Assembly (NCBI GenBank): GCA_002914845.1
Contig: JXTC01000027.1
Coordinates: 606,120 to 670,119, forward strand
DNA length: 64,000 nucleotides
From: Trema orientale
Taxonomy: Eukaryota; Streptophyta; Magnoliopsida; Rosales; Cannabaceae
Direction of reading: 5' to 3'
Every line of letters starts with the position of its first letter. Within the stretch, counting starts at the first letter, position 1. Positions 1-11,897 of the stretch are shown here, piece after piece. A program made the position numbers and the translations under genes. The notes beneath the pieces are model-generated. The model did no database searches, was not told where the DNA came from, and saw nothing but the letters and a program-made list of their open reading frames with translations.

Positions 1-1060
1 TCTTCTCTCACGAGTTAACCGACGAATTTCAGAAGCCTCTTCCTCGACTGGTTCTTCTACTTCGTGCTCTAGTGTTGCCTCAGAAGAATCTGAATCTTCA
101 GCATTCTTTTCTATTGGGACTGTAGTAGTTTCGGATTTGCTATTGTCTCCTTTCTCTTGCAGTTTATTCTTGTAAATATCACATCTCTGCTGATGACAAC
201 CTTAAAGGCAGTGGGATCCCATATGCGATACCCTTTGACTCCATCAGCATATCCCAAGAATACACGATTTCTAGACTTTGAATCTAGTTTTGTGATTTCT
301 TGAGTATTGTACATCACGTACACATGACTTCCAAATGTATGTAAGTGAGAGTAATCAGCTGGCTTACCAGTCCACATCTCTATCACTGTCTTCAAATTAA
401 TCACTGTTGATGGAGATGGATTGATCACATAACAGGTGGTTTTAACTGCTTTTGCTCAGAATGTCTTAGGTAGACCTGCAGCTCTCAACATTACTCTTAT
501 TCTTTCTAACAAGGTTCTATTCATCCGTTCTGCCACTCCATTTTGTTGAGGAGTGTACGCCACTGTAAACTGACTTTTGATACCTTCTTGTTGACAGAAG
601 GTATCAAATTCATCACTTGTATACTCTCCTCCATTATCCGTCCTCAAACACTTGACCTTCTCTTCAGATTCAAGCTCTATCCGCGTTTTAAATATTTTGA
701 AGACTGAAAACACATCTGCCTTCCTCTTGATAGGATAAACGCAACATCTCCTGGAGTAATCATCAATAAAAGATACAAAGTTTCTAGCTCCTCCTAGGAA
801 CATCACCGGTGCTTGCCAGACATCAGAGTGAACCAAATCCAGAATTTTTTTACTTCTAGAACTGGATATACTAAACTTTAATCTACGCTGCTTGCTTGTG
901 ACACAATGCTCACAAAATGGTAGAGATACCTTTGTAAGATCAGGAAGCAACCTCAGTTCAGAGAGAATCTTCAAGCCTCGTTTCAACATATGGCCAAGCT
1001 TACGATGTCATATCATCGTTGATTCTTATCCAGAATTTGTTGAAGTAACTGATGCCTCTG
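1..1060 (-). pseudogene. Ty1/copia integrase region of pol, with stops
   Basis: The reading starts in the pre-integrase zinc-binding part (HRKLGH, then CEHCVTSKQ, about 1007-890) and continues into the DDE integrase core, which inserts element DNA into the genome. The three acidic positions are visible in VHSDVW, RTDNGGEY and NGVAERMNRTL (about 840-500). The core is broken by stops at 1028-1026, 1010-1008 and 458-456; the last replaces a Trp codon (TGG to TGA). The same frame resumes at 455-114 with the integrase C-terminal part, stops at 113-111, and the acidic linker continues in another frame at 102-1. Reverse transcriptase would follow beyond the window. Confidence 0.9.
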
Positions 1061-1138
1061 CTTCCATCAGTGTATCTCCTTTAAGCGTGTACAGATTTAC
1101 TGCAATCTTTTCTGCCTTCATTACTACAAGCGCGCACT

Positions 1139-2037
1139 TCATCCTCCAGAGACAGGTTCATATGTGTGAAACCACTCTCTGTGAGAAGTCATGTGCCATT
1201 TTACTCCTGTATCTACTAACCAAACATCAGTGAGCTGTCTTCTATCCTTAGAAACTGTTGCTGTTTCGTTGTACAGGATTTCTCCATCATCTAAAGTACT
1301 TGCAACGTTTCCCTGAGTATTTGATGACTCGGGGTCCTTCCCTCTAGAATCTCCATTCCTCTTGAGTTGCCAACACTCACTTTTGACGTGCCCTTTCTTG
1401 CCACAGTGATAACACTTGACATTCTTCTTATTTTTTGACTTTGATCTACCATAACTCTGACTTCCACTGGGGCCACATTCCGTTGATCTCTCTTTCATTG
1501 TCAAAGCTTCTGCTTGTTGTAAACTTACTAATCTGTCTTCCATGTTCTTACGCCAATTTTCTTCTTCGAGAACAGCAGCTGTCAGATTGTTGAAAACTAG
1601 AGTTGTGGCATTACTGGTCATATTTATAATGAGTTGATCATACGAATCAGGTAAACTCTGAAGTAAGATTTCTGCACTTTCATTATCCTCTATTTTATGC
1701 TCCATTGATGTGAGCTGTGAAAAAAGAGTGTTGAGGGTATTGATGTGGTCGGTCACCATTGTTGATTCCGCCATCCGAATGGTGTAAAGTCTTCTCTTTA
1801 AGAAAATTTGTTGTGAAGCGACTTGGCCTGATACAACTTTGTCAGTGTATCCCATATCTCCTTGGCTAACTTCTTCTCCTCAATGCTCAACAGGACTCCA
1901 TCTGCTAGCACCAGATCTAAGTTAGCGACAGTATTGCCATCCATCTCGTCCCACCTTTTATCATCAGTATTCTCAGCAGGCCTTTCCATAATTACTGCTA
2001 GGCAATTATCTTTTCTCAAGATTGCCTTTATTTTCAT
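1139..2037 (-). pseudogene. Ty1/copia gag and start of protease, frameshifted
   Basis: The capsid part is split over two frames: 2037 to about 1850 (start MKIKAILRKDN), then from about 1850 to 1139. The second part contains a retroviral-type zinc knuckle, CYHCGKKGHVKSEC (CX2CX4HX4C, about 1431-1390), which in this family binds the element RNA during packaging. It ends in a protease start, VWLVDTGVKWHMTSH. The active-site triad reads DTGV rather than the usual DSGA. The frame stops at 1139, and the sequence then resumes in the region before integrase, so part of the protease and the link to integrase is deleted. This is a decayed, non-functional gene. Confidence 0.88.
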
Positions 2038-2214
2038 TTGTCACAGAGAGAAATTACTCCCATTAAACTTCTCAATATCGAATTTCGCCGCTATTTTTGT
2101 TCACCACGATTTGTTCAATTACTACCGTTTCACTGTATGCGAACAAAACTGTATACATTAATAGTGTCGTATATGTGAACAGTACTGTATATATGAACAG
2201 TACTTCAACCAATT

Positions 2215-2226
2215 GCTCTGGTACCA
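2215..2226 (-). other. Primer-binding site for initiator Met-tRNA
   Basis: The minus strand reads TGGTACCAGAGC one base after the LTR end. This matches the usual plant Ty1/copia primer-binding site TGGTATCAGAGC except for one C in place of T. It fixes the LTR/internal boundary and the direction of the element. Confidence 0.88.
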
Positions 2227-2227
2227 C

Positions 2228-2799
2228 TGTTAGGAAATCGATTATGCAGAAGCGACAACACACAGCTAAAACGAGTTGAGAAAATTTGGGTAAAATAAAA
2301 AAGATAAGGCCACAAAAGATTTAACGTGATTCACCCAATTTAGGCTACGTCCACAAACAAGGTTGTGAATAATTTCACTATGAAAAGGAGATTACAACTC
2401 ACGTCTCTCTAAATACAAGGAAAGTACAAACAAATATCTCTCTCTTGAAATAAGAGAAAACACTCTCTCTAAACAAATTAAGAGAAAATTAAAGTAGGAA
2501 TTAAGAGAAATTCCTAAACTAGAACTTTCTCTTATACAAAGGAGGAAGATTTCTAATGGGATGCAAAATGAGGTTGAGGTGAGGGATATTTATAGGTGAA
2601 CCCCTCATCCTTCCTCATATTAATACATCCCATCTATGCTTTTTCTTTTTTTTTTTCTTTTTCTTCACATGGGCTGCGGCTGCTGCCGCATTTGTTAATT
2701 AAATGTGGCTACTGCCACATATGTTGACCACAAGATTGACTCTATATAGACCATTTTCTCAAATAATATGAAAGAAAATAAGCAGTAAGAAAATCAACA
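2228..2799 (-). repeat. LTR of the Ty1/copia element (5' LTR in element orientation)
   Basis: On the minus strand the LTR starts TGTTGATTTTC at 2799 and ends TCCTAACA at 2228, so it has the expected TG...CA ends with a short TGTT/AACA inversion. The inner edge is firm because the primer-binding site follows after one base. The outer edge is inferred from the terminal motif only. A TATA-like element (CCTATAAATA, about 2600-2589) followed by a pyrimidine/purine-rich leader is consistent with the LTR promoter. A second TATA-like palindrome (TCTATATAGA) lies near 2745. Confidence 0.8.
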
Positions 2800-5700
2800 A
2801 GAAAAATAAACAAAATCCAAATCATGCATTAATAGTTATTTTCGAGAGTGGCAGCGTGGAAGATGCCAAAAAAAAAAAAAGAAACAAAAAGAAAAAGAAA
2901 AAGAAAAAAGGAGCCATAAACATCCCTTACTTGAACATTGATGTAGAGACTGGTTGTAGTAGAACGAGGAACAGAGTAAGTGGTGTCGCAAAGGCTTCTT
3001 ATTTTGAACATTGTCATTTTTTTGTTATTAATTGTCATATTTTTTTTGGTGATTAAAAAAAATAAAACATATATATAAGGACAAAATGTAATTCACCAAA
3101 AGGCTAGAAAAGAGTAAAATCGTATGTCACAATAAAACTGCACGGCACTCTATTGCAATCTATCTATCTATTTTTTCTATACTAATTCTAAAACTATATA
3201 TTTTATTAAAACTTTAATTACTATTTTTTATACCATTTATTTTTCCTAAAATATCTCTTAACCAAATTTTGTCTATTCTCTCCCTGCCCCCTCTCGTACC
3301 AATCCATCATCTCCTTTCTTTTCTTCTATTCCACGAATTTTTTTTTTTAAGATCAAACAATTATAGGACTCCATTAATCAGGTGGATAGTAAATAATCCA
3401 ACAGCCTTTAGATGTTATATTAAACTAAACATGCACAAACATTAAATGAAATACTGAGCCACTCACATTTTCTCCATGAAGTTTAAACTGGATGCACAGC
3501 TTCTTTTCTTATTCTTTTTTAGTTTTACTTCCATCACGGTGGTTACCATTTGTTTTGAAGATTAAACTAATGGTACGTTGCTCTCTTTCCACTATTCTGT
3601 CCGTATCACACTCTAAATTAACTTTTAAAATTTAATTATTATTTTTTTTTATTATGAACCTTGACAGAATGAAGGAAAATTTAATAAAAAAGAGAGGAAA
3701 AAAGATAGCACCTAGTAAGAGGGAGACAAAAACCTGACCTCTCAAGGACTAAAAATATTAACGGAATAAAAATCAGCAAAACCTAAAACTCGATTTCGTA
3801 ATACAATCGTCATAAACAAAAATTACTATTTTCATATCTTAATTTTTCCTGAAATATCCTTCATCTAATTTTGTCTATTATATTCCCACCCAGTGGTCCC
3901 ACCTTCTCCCTCTCTCTCATTTTATCCTTCATGCTCATACTATTACCACCCCTCTGCTTCCTTCTTTTCGTATCTTCCATGAAATTTTAGCTAAGTTCTA
4001 TATTTTTTTCCTTTTAAAGGAATTTCTTACATTTTTTTAAAAGAAAAATAGAGACTTCTTTAATGGCTAGTCAGCAAAATGAACAATAACCAAAAGCAAA
4101 GACACTAAAATAATAAGACTAGGAACAAATGGTTGCCTCTAAAACAGATACCTAATCTGTACCCAGGTCTTTGAATATACTTGATTACACCTTACACTTT
4201 ATTTTAGTAAAAGAAAAAAAAAATAAAACTAGAAAATCTAATTAACTAAGACCTACCTACACTATTCTTTGTGTTTATTACTTATCAAAAAACTATCTCA
4301 TTTCTAAACCCTAAGTTTCTTACCCATCTAGAAAAAGAAAAAATTATAAATAAAGATAAAAAGAATAAGTACAAATTTCCAATACAAAGAAATATTGCCC
4401 TCAATAGTAGATTTCATTTACGGGCTTACAGCAAGATGACCAAATTTTATGTCCATTTTAAGTAAATATTATTTTTCAAATATTATAGCAAAATGACTTA
4501 TATATCAGTATAAATATTGTTCCGGGGGTGTTGTTTTGCAATTTGATTAGGAAAAAATTAATTGAGTGTAAGAAAACTTAATTAACGATACATAAGATAG
4601 TGATAGAAAATAGAGAAAATGACGTAGAAAAATTGTAATGATACACGTGTCAGAAAATAATTAGCGTCTTTGATAGCTCAACCTGCAAGTAAACAAGTGT
4701 GAGTGGTTTTAATAACCATCACTATGTGTTAGATAGCTAATATTTCTGACACATGTGATACCATCTATAAGGTCAGAAATGTAAATAAATAATACTGAAA
4801 ATAAATAATTAAAAGATTAGATCTTTGACAGAGGTGATTCCAACCATTTTGTCAAAGATAAAAGAAAATAAAAGTACTAAATTTAACATAAACAGTTGTA
4901 ATCAATGGTCGTATACACTACAGCTCAGCTTACTAAATAACTCAGAATCACAGGTCCACGGATATTTAAAGTGCAGAGCACAATATATTTATAGTCACCA
5001 CCCTATAAATATTTAGAGCAATAGAAAATAATGTGGTTAGTAGCTCAGTATTCCTAAAACATGCATGAATTAATAATAATAACCATTCAATAATAATTAG
5101 TTATTATGTAGATTTATATATAATATGATATATATATATACACACATATATTAGTATATGTGATGTGAAGAAAGAAAACAAAATGGCCACGGGTCGGTAT
5201 ATAAAGATGATGCAATCATATGGTAATAAAGCGGAGAAATAACAAGAGATGGTGATATTTATATATAGTATATGATATAATCAATAGATCCAATGAATAA
5301 AAGTAAAGTCAGAGATGGTAAAGGAATTTGTAAAGAAAAATAATTGATAATTGAAGAAAATAGATTTGACCTAAGGTTTAAAGGCTGAAGAATGACAATC
5401 TCGGTTAAAGAGAGTGGAAGGCTGAGAGCAGTATCCTTTGGTTTAGTATACTTGAGAGTGAGAGAGAGACAGAGAAAAAGTAATAAAATAGGTAGTATAC
5501 TATTATTTCTTTATAAGGAAAATTGTCCCCCCATACAAATAGTATTTCAGCCTATATTTATAGGCATCCTCTATGAAACTTAATGTTGAACCGACTTTTA
5601 AAGGCAGCTTGGTGACTAAGTTTGCGGACAGCTCAGTCATGAGGTATCATATGAGGAAAGAATTGTCCTGACACCTCACACTTAGTGATGAGGTCTAATT

Positions 5701-6140
5701 GTGGCTTGACACATGGCCCAGTATTATAGTGACGCGTGGCTTTATGATGATGTAATATGATTTTGCCAATTTTCTAATAAGAAATTGACACTTGTCTTAG
5801 GATGTCATAGTCCTCTCTTGTCCAATGCAATTTTGACACGCCACATTTTCTTAATTGACCTCATATTACACAATTATCATTATTTGTGACTTAATATTTT
5901 TAATTAGTGACTAATTATAAAAATGCCACACCTCAAAACACATATTAAGTGTAAGATAATGTACTCACTATAAAAATTAATATTTTTAGTACATGAACTA
6001 AATTTAGTAAATAAATAGGTATAGCAAAGAGAAAAAAGACCACACTCTAATTTCTCTTCATTTAACTACATTTTGGGCTCTATCATTAGTTCGCCACCTA
6101 TTTTCTATATTATAGGAGTTAAAATGTGTGTATATAAAAG
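2800..6140. other. AT-rich intergenic DNA without a recognisable gene
   Basis: Only short low-complexity open frames are present, such as the A-rich stretch near 2868-2910. Two diverged related stretches at about 3236-3345 and 3838-3990 share the string AATTTTGTCTATT and the same C/T-rich character, suggesting an old dispersed repeat. Near 5550-5565 there is a TATA-like palindrome, GCCTATATTTATAGGC, that could serve a minus-strand promoter, but no reading frame follows it. Confidence 0.6.
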
Positions 6141-6309
6141 TAATACTAGATAAATCAAAATTTTGCACTAAAAATTTACACTAATGATATTACATCATTT
6201 TTAGCCATATAATTTTAAATGATGTGGCCTTATTTTAACATAAGTAGTTCAAATAAATGCATGTCACATTATCTTGTGTTAGTTTTTTGTACAAAATTTT
6301 GGTGGCTCT
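6141..6309. mobile_element. MITE-like element, family A copy 1
   Basis: The segment is a short imperfect palindrome that starts TAATACTAG and ends near TACAAAATTTTGGTGGC. It contains two inverted motifs around ATGATATTACATCAT. It shares ends and internal layout with segments at 56973-57133 and 63210-63362, so it is a dispersed element and not a unique sequence. There is no coding capacity. Edges are approximate and no target duplication was confirmed. Confidence 0.6.
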
Positions 6310-6839
6310 ATCATTATTATGTATAGACACACACACTTAAGTAACTACCAGTAAATAATGCAACCTAATATCACTTACTTGGGATATTGATTACCTTTCG
6401 CGACTAGAAAACTTTCCCAGCAAATTTGATTGGAAATTATGATGTGAAACCTTTAAAACAATATGTAAGGCACAAGCTAGCTTGAAGTTGCAGCTTTAGC
6501 AAGCGTTGTTTTAGATAACTTCCTTTTAAATCTACGAGAATATTGAATATTTCATCAGTATCCATTGTTGGAATACTTTTATGCTAACTCTTAGTCCTTG
6601 GAATGGTAGGTTATCTACATCTCTTGAATTGGAGCAATTTGACTGATGAGTTACTAATATGCAAATTAAGCTCCGGGTCCTTAAAGTCCTATAATCATTA
6701 GATCCAAATATTTAGCTCAAACAAAAAATATTAAAGAAAATCACCATTGCGATATTGTTGGTTTAGCATAAGGTACATAATAATGAACGAATGAATCGAT
6801 AAATAAAACAAAATTTAATCCTCTCGTGGCTTTACATTC

Positions 6840-6935
6840 CAAAAGAATTTGTGGTTAGAGATAACAAATTATTCCTAACGTGAAAGTTTTAAGTTCAAAT
6901 TCCTATAGACACCATCCTTATTATTTAAACACAAG
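6840..6935 (+). repeat. Possible SINE-like fragment
   Basis: A pol III A-box-like stretch (GTGGTTAGAGATAAC, about 6851) is followed by a B-box-like stretch (TTAAGTTCAAATTCC, about 6888-6902) at a tRNA-like distance. No cloverleaf can be folded by eye. The call rests on two weak motifs only. Confidence 0.25.
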
Positions 6936-7326
6936 AACAATAATGCATATTTCTATACATAGATATTTTCAAATACATATCTATGAACGTTGTATTTTGT
7001 TAACGACAAATTGTTAGGAATAATGAATGTCGTATTTGGACCCATCATGGGATTCTCACACGTGTCCCATATATCAATTTATGAATGTGATCATCACTAG
7101 CCTTTAACTCATTATTGGCAAATATTTCTTTTTCCCTCTCCTTTTTTTTTCTCTTTTTTCTTTTTGTCTTTTTCAAGAGAAGCACGTGTGGGTATTCGAT
7201 ATGCAGTTCCAAACTATATGTATTCATATGATAATGATTGGGACCCATCAAAGAACAAAGGTTTTTTAATTACAGATTTACCCTCCACCTAGTACCTTTA
7301 ACTTGTTACAGGAGAAAGAGTAAGAC

Positions 7327-7493
7327 ATTGTTTGGCAGTGGAATAGATTTAGAAAGGTTGGTTTGGCCAGTCCACTAACAAGTCATTGCCGCACCCTAAG
7401 TTTTTTGAGAACGTTTGGTCAGTCCTCACTGCCTATCTGGCATTCTCCAACCGGTAATTATCACCTGTAATCTACCGGTCAATGCCAAACAAT
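7327..7493. mobile_element. Short MITE-like element with ATTGTTTGGCA ends
   Basis: An exact 11-bp inverted repeat, ATTGTTTGGCA at 7327-7337 and TGCCAAACAAT at 7483-7493, encloses 145 bp without coding capacity. Ends of the form GTTTGG...CCAAAC are common in plant non-autonomous DNA transposons. No clear target duplication was seen, so the superfamily is left open. Confidence 0.6.
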
Positions 7494-10310
7494 CCCTCCA
7501 CTTCGATCTTCAACTTCACTTGATTGGCCTTTGAGAGTTTTTCAATCACCAATAAGTGACTGACACGTGTCAAAATATCAGAATTTAATGAATATATAAG
7601 CCCAGTTGGACAATTTCGAAAAGTTTTCTATTGTAGATCACCTGGAGCTTCTCTCCTTTTCTCTTTGCTTAAACCTTTTCCAACCTTTGTTTAAAATTAA
7701 TTTGAAATCAAAAGAGATATTTAACATGACCCCATTAGTTGATTATTGTATCATTAATATGCCAATGTGTTTTGTAAAAAGGCTCAAAAGGGTGTACAAA
7801 AGAAGCAGCTTATTCTTCAACGGGCATTTTTTCGCGGTTTTCACAGGTGAGTTAAAGAACTTCATTGTACTGCTTCTCTGTTTTTTTTTTTTTTCCCGAT
7901 TTTTGCTATGATAAATTTGCAATTGAAGATGGTTTTTTTGGTTTAGCTCGTGTGGAGAAACTTTTGTTCTTAAGTTTGTTAGTGTTGATAGTGGATTTAG
8001 AGCAAAGCTGTTTATGCTTGATGTTTTTTTCTTCTCATTCATATCTTTTAGCTCTGTTTTTAGATCTATGTGGTTTGTTACATTGCATATGTTTTGATTA
8101 TATCAACATACATGATCATCATCAATTTAAAAAAAAAAAAAAAAGGTCATATATGATATATCATATAGAGACCATGACTCAGTTTTCTTTCTGAGATTTT
8201 TGGCAATAAAATTTTGGAAGAATTAGACCAATTCAAGTTACATAGACTATCGGTTAAGGTCCATTACGTAGTCCAAAATATCTTCCCTAGTCAGAGAACA
8301 AAATAATTGGGAGAAGACGTAAATTTATATGGGAAAAATATATACATTCTATCATCATATATTTCAAATCAACATTAAGAAAAATGGTGGTTAATTAGTA
8401 AATTGTCTACCATAATAGTGATCATGATCACTTAACTAAAAGCAAAATCTTCGATCGTGAAGTTAATGTAAATTTGCTGCTCTTGTCCACATCAAAATAC
8501 TAAATTTGCTTTTCACAAAAATTATGTTAAGGTTTTTAAGTCCGTGATATTATTGTTGTTGAACTTCAAAGGCACCATCAATGAATTTGTATTTAATGTC
8601 AAACGTGTTGCTCTGCTAGCTTTCCATTTTTATTTTATTTTTTTTTCAAGCTGCCATTCTTAGAATTTATAGATTATTCTTGTTTGATCGGAATTTTAAT
8701 ATATTCTTGAAACTTAAAATTAATAAAACAAGAACGTAATACATTGGAGGAGACGCATTTGAAATAAATTTCCAAGTGTGCCCCACTAGAAATACAAACT
8801 CTCAAATCTATTTTGACCCACTATAATATATACTTCCATTTAAAAAAAAATACAATATATATCACTAAAATATAATAACTTCAAGAAAACAAAAACAAAA
8901 ATATGGGACTTGGATTTAATTCTGATATCTGAGGTGAGTTTTAGCCCTGTATCCAAATTCCAAAATCCACCTTCGAGAAAGTGAATTACAAAACAGAGTG
9001 GTTATACAGTTTCAAAAATTTTAAAAAAAAAAAAATATTGAGGATCATTCGATCGTGTTTCTTCTGTAGGGTAGTTCAGTGTGACGTAAAAATAAGGTCT
9101 TTGAGGAAATATATTGAAACTATTATAAATATCAAGAAGAAAAATCAAGGAAACTATATCTGGTCAAACGAGTTGAAGAGAGGACCAACTAAAAAAAGTT
9201 TGTCTTCAACAAGGTCAACCATCTACCATTATCATGGATGAATAGGGAAGACTGGTAGTTCGAGGGTATTACATATCAGTACTGTTTTAGACTTAGTAAA
9301 TTTTGGCAAAATATCCCAAATTATTTTTGTTTTACGGTAGAAAACTTAGACATTACCATAAAAGTCCCCTCTTACAAAATATCTGCCGCTTATTTTTTTT
9401 TTTAAAATAAATCTAGCGTTTATTTTAAGATACGTAAATGTGTGGTGAAAGTTACACCCAGTACTTTTTTCTCCTCATATTTCACAAATACCTGTTTTTT
9501 TTTTTTCTTTTTTTTTCACCAATGCCCATTTTTTAGATATACATTTCATTTGTAAGATATGCGGTATACATGTACTGTGCAATATGTATATTATTCATAC
9601 CTATAGTATACACTTTGACATGTATATTGATTTTAGATATAACTTTTATTGGAATGTATATTACGATATACGTTTTATGTATAAAATACTTGTGGTATGC
9701 ATTTCTAAAAAATAGGTATAAAAATGAGTATTGTTAAAATAAAATAAAAAAAATAGGTTAGAAAAAGTTTATAAATACCCATTTTTAAAACCATATTTTC
9801 ATATATACTTGTTTTTTATTTTTATTTCATAAATACCCATTTTTGGAGAAATGTAGACCACTATTATTTTACACATGAAATGTGTAATATACTGTGATAT
9901 ACATTCATGAATAAAAATTATATTAAAAATTAGCACACATTTTAAAATATATACCATAGGTCAAATTTATAATGAAATATATAAACCGTGGTGAACATTT
10001 ACATTGTAAATGTATACCGTTCATATTTTACACATGAAATATGTACCTCATGAATAAAATTTACATTATAAATGTGGATCACTCATATTTTGCATATGAA
10101 ATGTGGACCATAAAATATGTATTTTTAAAATAAAAATTAAAAATAAGTATTTATGAAAATAAATTTTTAGGCATAAATCTCTCAAATAGGTTTCCACAAT
10201 ATTGTAAAAACCAGTACTTATTTTTCTGATGCACCATGGTAGCTTTTACAGAGATACTTAATTTCCCAATGCTTCTTGACTGATTAAGTTTTTTTTCTTT
10301 TCTTTTTTTT
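7494..10310. other. AT-rich intergenic DNA without a recognisable gene
   Basis: Small open frames at 7606-7911 and 7865-8194 have no family resemblance and are rich in Phe and Leu from T-rich DNA. The stretch 9480-10150 holds degenerate short repeats built from ATACCCATTTTT-like and ATGAAATGTG-like units. These look like decayed repeat DNA. Nothing else is supported. Confidence 0.6.
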
Positions 10311-10480
10311 GGGAGGGCTACAGTAAGGGCGCCCTTACGTAGGGCCATCCTTTATATACCGTTTGATGGGAATCTGTGGGGAATAACGGGAATCTGTGGG
10401 GAATCTGTTTATATACAGATTCCCATCAAACGGTGAATAGACAGGGCCCTACGCAGGGACGTCCCTACTGTAGGCGCGCC
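10311..10480. mobile_element. Foldback/MULE-like MITE with long GC-rich terminal inverted repeats
   Basis: Nearly the whole 170 bp folds on itself. The left end (GGGAGGGCTACAGTAAGGGC) pairs with the right end (reverse complement GGCGCGCCTACAGTAGGGAC), and the pairing continues inward through ACGTAGGGCC and CGTTTGATGGGAATCTGT to a small central loop. T-runs of 8 and 10 bases flank the two ends (10303-10310 and 10481-10490) and could be a target duplication of the 8-9 bp size known for hAT or Mutator-like elements. There is no coding capacity. Confidence 0.72.
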
Positions 10481-11409
10481 TTTTTTTTTTAACTTCAAGT
10501 TACGGAAATTCAAATATTTAATTTAAGACCTCAATACTGGACTGATGTGTGGTGAACACTAGACTATATTTACAACCGTACTTCATGAAAATTCGCAATC
10601 GCAAATTTTTACCAAGTTGTATAGTTTCATATATCAATGTCTGCAGGCTACACTTTTATAAGGGTTTGACTTATAGCTTTAGGTTGATTAGACTATATTA
10701 GTTGGTCCCATAGCGTATAATTAGGGTGATTATGATGTTAATTAGATTCGTGGGGATTGTCTAGCCAGACATCTGTCATGAGTTTTGCTCTCCCAACCAA
10801 TTATTCTTGCTCAAATTAACCAAACTTGGTCCTTCTCATCTTATTAGCGCTTTCCCATCTAATGCCATATTCTTTCCTTCGCGAATCCCTTTCACAACCA
10901 TAGTTTCTGTATTGTAAATGTCTAAAGCATAATGATCAAAAGAAAGAATCACCAAAATTTAAAAATCGCTCAAAATCTTCAACAATTTGAAATCTTTAGA
11001 TTTAGCTATACAACAAAATTAAAATAGTGCTTTTTACAAATTAAAGGTATAATTAAGTACATACCCTTGATTTTTAGCTAAATTATATAATCGATCCTGA
11101 GTTCATGAAAATATATATATGAAAAGAAAATATACATTTAGATTGTTGAAAAAACGGCCAAATAGATATGTCAAATCTGTTGGACCACTCGGCCAGCCCA
11201 CCAAGGTTTTAGGCCTGTCCACACGGACGTCACAGGTTAACAAAATGGGCTTCTTAGCTGAAAGAGCCGAATTTGGGTCATTATTTAAAAATGACTGTTT
11301 TTCAAAGTGAAAATTAGGCCTGTACAGAATTTTTAGAAAAAAAAAAGGGGCTTATAGAAATATGACTAAATTTTGGGCTTAATTTCAGTAAATGTCCCTT
11401 TGTCAAAAG

Positions 11410-11574
11410 TTATAGCAAAATGTCCGGTATATATGCATATATACCAAGTGTAAAATTTTATATACCAAATATAAAAAATTATATACCCAGTGCATTTCAG
11501 AACAGTAACTAAAATTGGTAGATATGTGTATCTACCAAGTGTAAAAATATATCTACCTGGACATTTAGCTATAA
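11410..11574. mobile_element. Small foldback element
   Basis: TTATAGCAAAATGTCC at 11410-11425 is inverted as GGACATTTAGCTATAA at 11559-11574. Two direct copies of TACCAAGTGTAAAA lie inside (near 11443 and 11533). A related fragment without a partner is seen near 4490. No coding capacity. Confidence 0.5.
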
Positions 11575-11668
11575 AATTTTAAAAATGGACATCTACTTAA
11601 TCAAATTTAAAATTTTGGTCATCAACCTAAATTTCTCAAAAAAAAATAGAAAAATACGATTCGGTATG

Positions 11669-11897
11669 GTTTTTATTAGAGAAATGTCATTTTAAGAAAA
11701 TATTTAGAAAAATAACATTTTTTAAAATAGTAATTAATAATCAGTACTGGTGACTAGGAACCAGAAGGATTTATAACTAATATATAACTGATAACTTATA
11801 ACTAATAACCAGTTTTCAGAAATTGGTCATTAGTAACTATTTTAAAAATGGTATTTTTCTAAACATAATTTAAAAAGTGATATTTTCTAATAAAAAC
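11669..11897. mobile_element. AT-rich foldback element, family B copy 1
   Basis: Inverted arms of about 65 bp face each other: GTTTTTATTAGAGAAATGTC at the left and the complementary ATTTTCTAATAAAAAC at the right. Each arm contains the phrase TTAGAAAAATA(A/C)CATTTTT in inverted form. The segment at 49281-49539 has the same arms around a different centre, so this is a dispersed family. Confidence 0.6.

Larger units (their letters stand above)
1..2799 (-). mobile_element. Degenerate Ty1/copia LTR retrotransposon, truncated by the window edge
   Basis: Read on the minus strand, the element runs LTR (2799-2228), primer-binding site (2226-2215), gag with a zinc knuckle, a protease remnant, integrase, and then the acidic linker that precedes reverse transcriptase at 102-1. 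Reverse transcriptase, RNase H and the second LTR lie outside the window. The gag, protease, integrase order is that of Ty1/copia elements, and the integrase resembles the plant Tork/TNT1-type group. The copy cannot be active: it has a frameshift in gag near 1850, a deletion after the protease near 1139, in-frame stops at 1028-1026, 1010-1008 and 458-456, and a frameshift plus a stop near 113-102. Target-site duplication and LTR-LTR age cannot be judged because the other end is missing. Confidence 0.93.

Noticed and set aside
2829-3056. Overlapping Lys/Phe-rich small frames
   Set aside because: They arise from an A/T homopolymer-rich tract and have no conserved features.
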